Assembly: GCA_015057585.1 (NCBI GenBank)
Contig: SVEF01000002.1
Coordinates: 62,001-126,000, forward strand
DNA: 64,000 bases
Reading direction: 5' to 3'
DNA from: Lachnospiraceae bacterium
GTDB taxonomy: Bacteria > Bacillota > Clostridia > Lachnospirales > Lachnospiraceae
The position numbers and the translations under genes are program-made. Below are positions 60,064 to 64,000 of the stretch, one piece after another. The stretch's first letter is position 1, and each line of letters starts with the position of its first letter. The notes below the pieces were generated by a model. It saw only the letters and a program-made list of their open reading frames with translations. It was not told the DNA's origin and ran no database searches.

Positions 60064-61557
60064 ATGCGAAAAGCAGGAATTTTGCTGGTATGCCTGTTGG
60101 TAATAGGAATTGCGGGGCTGTTTCCGGTCGGAAATTATCTGTCGGCGGAGAAAGGGAACATACAGTTGACCGAACATATCTTATACGGAGACAAGGCACT
60201 GGCGGAAGGTGTTCAGATTACATTTGGCAGCCGCTTGCAGTGGCAGCATTATTGGGACAGTGTATATACCATCGGAGCAAATCCGGAAATTGAGACGCAG
60301 TATACGTTTTACCCGACAGGAAAAGTGGAGAACAGTACGAAGAAAACCTATGACGGAATTACCTTTGGGGGATTTCCGAATTATGGGTCAAGCGGAAGTT
60401 TGCCGATGGAATCGAGGGTAAGACCGGATGAGTTTTTACCGGCATATCAGGAACTGGCAGAGGCCACACTTAATGGAAGCAGCAGGTCGGGAAGCGTGAA
60501 GGTAAATGAGTATTTTACGTATTATCCGGTTTGGGCAGATATAACTACGGAATATTTTTATTATAGCATCAGCGGTCATTACGGATATATCGGGGATACC
60601 GGTTCCGGAAGGGATATAGATACGACCCATCAGAAGGAGTTGTATGAAGCCCTGAGTGAGTATTTTCGAATCCCGGTGTTAAATAATGATGTATATCTGA
60701 TTAGTGTGACCAGGAACGAGGCCGGGACGGTTACAGATGTGGGCGGAAGACCGGGATATCCGGAAGTGCCTTTGACGGATACATTTATCTGGAACCTGGT
60801 GAGTGCGTATGACGAAAAAGCCATTTACTTTACGTTTGTGCCGTATTCTTCGCGTGGCGTGGAAATGTCCACCGATTTGATTCCGGGTGGTTTTGGTGTT
60901 TACCGTTTGCCGTACGAAAAGGATGAAGACGGAATTTACCACGTAAAGGAGAAGGAACTGCAGACGGTTTGTTCTCTGGACCCGAAAAAGGTAAAGAAGG
61001 AGCTTTGGCTTGAAATAGAGGAAACGGGAACGCTCCGGGTCATTACGGGAGATGAGAAAACGGTCTATTTCTATGCATTTGATATGGAGGAGTGGAAGCT
61101 AAGACAGGAACTTTCGATAGCAAGGCAGAGCGAAGAGAGAATGGCAATAGAGTATGAAACGGATGACTTTATGGTCTGCTCTTTTGGGACTGATAGTCTG
61201 GTTGTCATAGAATGCAGGGAAGACGGAACATATGAGATGAAATGCCGCATTCCGATGAGAGAAGACAGCCCGCTGCGGGAGTTGGTCTACGGATACGATG
61301 GAAGAGTCTACTATGACTGGAACGGAGAACAGCTTGTCTATGTGGTGAGTGGAATGGCAAATGCGGGCGAGGTGTACCTGGGCTATCAGGATTTTGCAGA
61401 TTTTCATGTCGGAATCTGCGATGAAACCGGACTTTTGTATCTGGCAGAATATCTGTCAAGTTTACATGCTGCTAAGGAACGCTTGCCGGAATACCGTTAC
61501 AGCGGAATCCAGTGTCAGACGAGACATTCTGTGCTTGCAGTGGAATGGGGAAAATGA
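60064..61557 (+). CDS. Large exported protein of unknown function in the GntR-ABC operon
   Basis: A 497-residue protein with an N-terminal signal/anchor helix (AGILLVCLLVIGIAGLF) and no further membrane segment. The outside part is rich in aromatic and acidic residues, with beta-strand periodicity (YFTYYPVWADITTEYFYYSI, VRVITGDEKTVYFYAF-like repeats), and could be a beta-propeller. I do not recognise the family. The ATG at 60064 has AAAAGGAGC before it. Being last in the operon with an ABC transporter, it may be an extracellular sensor or cargo protein. That is inference. Confidence 0.55.
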   Translation: MRKAGILLVCLLVIGIAGLFPVGNYLSAEKGNIQLTEHILYGDKALAEGVQITFGSRLQWQHYWDSVYTIGANPEIETQYTFYPTGKVENSTKKTYDGITFGGFPNYGSSGSLPMESRVRPDEFLPAYQELAEATLNGSSRSGSVKVNEYFTYYPVWADITTEYFYYSISGHYGYIGDTGSGRDIDTTHQKELYEALSEYFRIPVLNNDVYLISVTRNEAGTVTDVGGRPGYPEVPLTDTFIWNLVSAYDEKAIYFTFVPYSSRGVEMSTDLIPGGFGVYRLPYEKDEDGIYHVKEKELQTVCSLDPKKVKKELWLEIEETGTLRVITGDEKTVYFYAFDMEEWKLRQELSIARQSEERMAIEYETDDFMVCSFGTDSLVVIECREDGTYEMKCRIPMREDSPLRELVYGYDGRVYYDWNGEQLVYVVSGMANAGEVYLGYQDFADFHVGICDETGLLYLAEYLSSLHAAKERLPEYRYSGIQCQTRHSVLAVEWGK

Positions 61558-61568
61558 TAAAATGAACA

Positions 61569-61613
61569 ATGAGGGATGGGTGTCGAAAAAATCTTTCGGC
61601 ACCCTCATTTTTT
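61569..61613 (+). terminator. Terminator of the GntR-ABC operon
   Basis: ATGAGGG with TGTCGAAA, split by a 5-base bulge, pairs with TTTCGGCACCCTCAT (one T-G pair) and is followed by TTTTTT. It is directly upstream of the ribosome binding site of the next gene. Confidence 0.85.
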
Positions 61614-61626
61614 AGGAGGTAGTTAC

Positions 61627-64000
61627 ATGGACAGCAAACGAATTGAGTTAAAAGAAAATTGGAGGTTTCACTTGGGTGAATGCGAAGAAGCGTGGTATCG
61701 CGGGTATGATGACCGTAGCTGGAAAAGGGTCATGCTGCCGCACGACTGGGCAGTAGAAGGACCGTTTGAAAAGAAATATTCGAGCGGAACCGGTTATCTG
61801 CAGGGTGGCATCGGCTGGTACCGGGTACGATTCTCACTTCCGGAGGAGCTGAAAGGGAAATGTGTCAGACTTTGTTTTGACGGCGTATATAAAAACAGTC
61901 AGGTCTGGTGCAACAGCTATTATCTCGGAAAGAGACCAAACGGTTATGTGCCGTTTTCTTATGATATTTCTGCCTTTGTCAACTTTGGAAAAGAGGACAA
62001 CGAAATCAGTGTCAAGGTAACCCATACGGATATTGCGGATTCCAGATGGTTTACCGGAAGCGGCATTACAAGAAAGGTAACGCTTCTCATTGAGGAACCG
62101 GTACATCCGGCGGAATACGGCTGTTTCTTTACGGCAGAGGAAATCAGCGAAGAAACTGCGGTATTAAAGGTAGCACATGAAATTACAAATACTGCGGCAG
62201 AGACAAAACAGGTAAAGGTGACAACGCGGTGGTATGAGCTTCCTGTATACGGAGCGGCAGAAACTGCTGTAACTGCAAATGCAGTGGCAGAGGTAGAAGG
62301 AACAACTATGGTGCCGGCAGGAGAGAAGGCTGAATTGCTGCTTCAGACGGCAATGACAAATCCAAAACTCTGGTCTGCGGAGCAGCCGCATCTTTACCGC
62401 ATGGAAACCTGGTATGAAGTAGACAAAGAACAATATCTGGTACATACGGAAAAGGTCGGAATCCGTTCCATTTATTTTGATGCGGATAAGGGATTTTTCT
62501 TAAATGGCGTGGAAACCAAATTCAAGGGCGTTTGCGTGCATCATGACGGAGGTTGCCTTGGTGCTGCCATGAAGGCAGAGGTTTGGCAGAGAAGACTGGA
62601 ACTGTTAAAGGAGGCCGGCTGTAATGCCATCCGTTGCAGTCACAATCCGCACATGCCGGAACTGTATGAATTGTGTGACGCCATGGGATTTCTCATGATG
62701 GACGAGGCGTTTGACGAATGGGAGAACCCGAAAAACAAGTGGTCCACCGGGCACAATGTCTATCCGCCGAAGCATCAGGGCTACTACGAAGATTTCCCGC
62801 AGTGGCATGAGGCGGATTTAAAGGCAATGGTACTTCGTGACCGCAATCATCCTTCGGTTGTCATGTGGAGTATCGGAAACGAAATTGACTATCCGAATGA
62901 CCCGTATTGCCATCCGTCGTTTGCAACGATGACCGGAAATAACGACGCCAACAAACCGGCACAGGAAAGACAGTACGATTTTAACAAGCCGAATGCAGAA
63001 CGGCTGGTTGTGCTGGCAAAGCATCTGGTGAACCTGGTAAAAGAAGTGGATACCACCAGGCCGGTGACCCTGGCAGCAGCGTTTCCGGAACTTTCTTCCC
63101 ATCTGGGATTTTTAGATCCGCTTGATGTGGCGGGTTATAACTATAAAGAGCAGTTTTATGAAGAAGACCACAAGAGATTCCCACATCTGCCGATATTGGG
63201 CAGTGAGAACGGGCACGGCTATCAGGCGTGGCTTGCGGTGAAGGACAATCCGTATATTTCCGGACAGTTTTTATGGACCGGTATCGATTACCTCGGTGAG
63301 GCGCATGGCTGGCCGATTCACGGCTCGGGGGCAGGTATTGTGACGACGTGTGGTTTGCCAAAGCCGGAGTTTTACCGCAGGAAGACATTCTGGACGGAGG
63401 AGACGTTTGTGCGCGTAGCAACCAGACGCAATAAAGAGGGCATTCCTCACTGGTGGCCGATGAACTTTTCCTGGAATTATGAGGAAGGGGAAAATGTACT
63501 CGTAAAGTGCTATGCGCCTTTGCGGAAAGGAGCGTACGTGACACTTTGCTTAAACAGTGAAGAAATCGGAAGACAGACCGAATATGCAAAGGACGGCTCG
63601 TATCAGTTTGAAACTGTGTATGCACCGGGTAACCTGACGGCAAAATTCTGCGCAGAAGATGGTAGTGTGCTGGCAGAAGATAGTCTGTGTACGACCAAAG
63701 AAGCAACGGAACTTTCCTGCAAACTTTGGAAGAGTCCGGATGCCCGTACGGGAATTTCCTATGAAGAGGGTTCTAAAGAAATAGGATATCTGTATCAGGT
63801 GCTGGTAGAACTTAACGATGAAGAAGGAAACCGTGTGGTGACGGCCGAGGAGGAAATCCGTGTGCAGGTATCCGGTGATGGAGAATTGATCGGTATAGAC
63901 AATGGAGACCTTGCGGATGTGACCCCGTTTTCTTACGACCGGAGGAAGACACATCGCGGTACACTGGTGGCTTATGTCAGAAGATGTGGTGCAGGGGAAA
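61627..64000 (+). CDS. GH2 beta-galactosidase (3' end beyond the window)
   Basis: 791 codons are visible and the frame is still open at the window end. No signal peptide. The N-terminal sandwich has GGIGWYRVRFSLPEELKG, a Trp-rich start (ENWRFHLGE) and PHDWAVEGPF. The TIM barrel begins FKGVCVHHDGGCLGAA, with the acid/base Glu in SVVMWSIGNEIDYPND and the nucleophile Glu in PILGSENGHGY. C-terminal Ig-like domains start near residue 620. The wide pattern fits family 2 beta-galactosidases of the longer type, with extra C-terminal domains. It differs from the GH2 at 51242, so the two are not a recent duplication. RBS AGGAGGTAG. Confidence 0.88.
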   Translation, partial: MDSKRIELKENWRFHLGECEEAWYRGYDDRSWKRVMLPHDWAVEGPFEKKYSSGTGYLQGGIGWYRVRFSLPEELKGKCVRLCFDGVYKNSQVWCNSYYLGKRPNGYVPFSYDISAFVNFGKEDNEISVKVTHTDIADSRWFTGSGITRKVTLLIEEPVHPAEYGCFFTAEEISEETAVLKVAHEITNTAAETKQVKVTTRWYELPVYGAAETAVTANAVAEVEGTTMVPAGEKAELLLQTAMTNPKLWSAEQPHLYRMETWYEVDKEQYLVHTEKVGIRSIYFDADKGFFLNGVETKFKGVCVHHDGGCLGAAMKAEVWQRRLELLKEAGCNAIRCSHNPHMPELYELCDAMGFLMMDEAFDEWENPKNKWSTGHNVYPPKHQGYYEDFPQWHEADLKAMVLRDRNHPSVVMWSIGNEIDYPNDPYCHPSFATMTGNNDANKPAQERQYDFNKPNAERLVVLAKHLVNLVKEVDTTRPVTLAAAFPELSSHLGFLDPLDVAGYNYKEQFYEEDHKRFPHLPILGSENGHGYQAWLAVKDNPYISGQFLWTGIDYLGEAHGWPIHGSGAGIVTTCGLPKPEFYRRKTFWTEETFVRVATRRNKEGIPHWWPMNFSWNYEEGENVLVKCYAPLRKGAYVTLCLNSEEIGRQTEYAKDGSYQFETVYAPGNLTAKFCAEDGSVLAEDSLCTTKEATELSCKLWKSPDARTGISYEEGSKEIGYLYQVLVELNDEEGNRVVTAEEEIRVQVSGDGELIGIDNGDLADVTPFSYDRRKTHRGTLVAYVRRCGAGE

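Overview
The window reads as a chromosomal segment of a spore-forming, Gram-positive Clostridia, most likely Lachnospiraceae. The evidence is an alpha/beta-type small acid-soluble spore protein gene of the SspF kind, AddAB instead of RecBCD, a fused PotC-PotD, a TIGR04086-like membrane protein close to yajC, strong RBSs close to AGGAGG, sigma-A promoters close to TTGACA-17-TATAAT, and moderate GC. The family assignment is inference. No rRNA, CRISPR array, prophage or transposase was seen. One tRNA (Trp) and one 6S RNA were found.

Layout. 1-2.9 kb: end of a polyamine ABC transporter (potA-potB-potCD). 2.9-9.3 kb: CotH-like lipoprotein, an E2-acyltransferase-like protein, a DegV/FakB lipid-binding protein and the TypA GTPase. 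9.3-13.3 kb: a tandem-OB-fold protein and purine genes purM-purN-purD, with a long palindrome between purN and purD. 13.3-17.7 kb: an accessory, AT-rich stretch with short repeated boundary sequences, a Nudix hydrolase, an NlpC/P60-like protein, broken genes (an orphan, AraC, a GyrB-like fragment, a small gene with a homopolymer frameshift), a GNAT acetyltransferase and an XRE regulator. 18-26.6 kb: a very large secreted SH3/glucosaminidase, a cohesin-like anchored protein, clpC and radA. 26.6-31.6 kb: tRNA-Trp, a MerR regulator with a beta-lactamase-like sensor, tgt, yajC, a PHP phosphoesterase and a membrane protein. 31.9-37.4 kb: a heterodimeric ABC exporter and dapA-dapB. 37.5-41.5 kb: an Ig-like secreted protein, a two-component system, 6S RNA and a tandem-repeat array. 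41.6-49.7 kb: addB-addA, an ECF S component and a SASP. 49.7-57.2 kb: rpoD, a GH2 glycosidase, gltX and a UvrD-like helicase. 57.4-61.6 kb: a GntR-regulated ABC operon. From 61.6 kb: a second GH2 beta-galactosidase that runs off the end.

The most unusual signal is a set of intergenic long palindromes. Their arms are specific to each locus, and several share a central core. Two copies (17.7-18.0 kb and 49.7-49.9 kb) have a core of about 105 nt. Their differences fall largely in compensatory pairs, and two conserved possible pseudoknots can be drawn. Reduced versions of the core occur next to tRNA-Trp, after purD and perhaps after the helicase gene. This looks like a mobile or replicating structured element, or a non-coding RNA family, that the gene annotation does not explain. 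The second candidate is the accessory stretch at 13.5-15.2 kb, where unrelated small genes share 3' boundary repeats and, in two cases, near-identical first codons, as expected of a gene-cassette mechanism.
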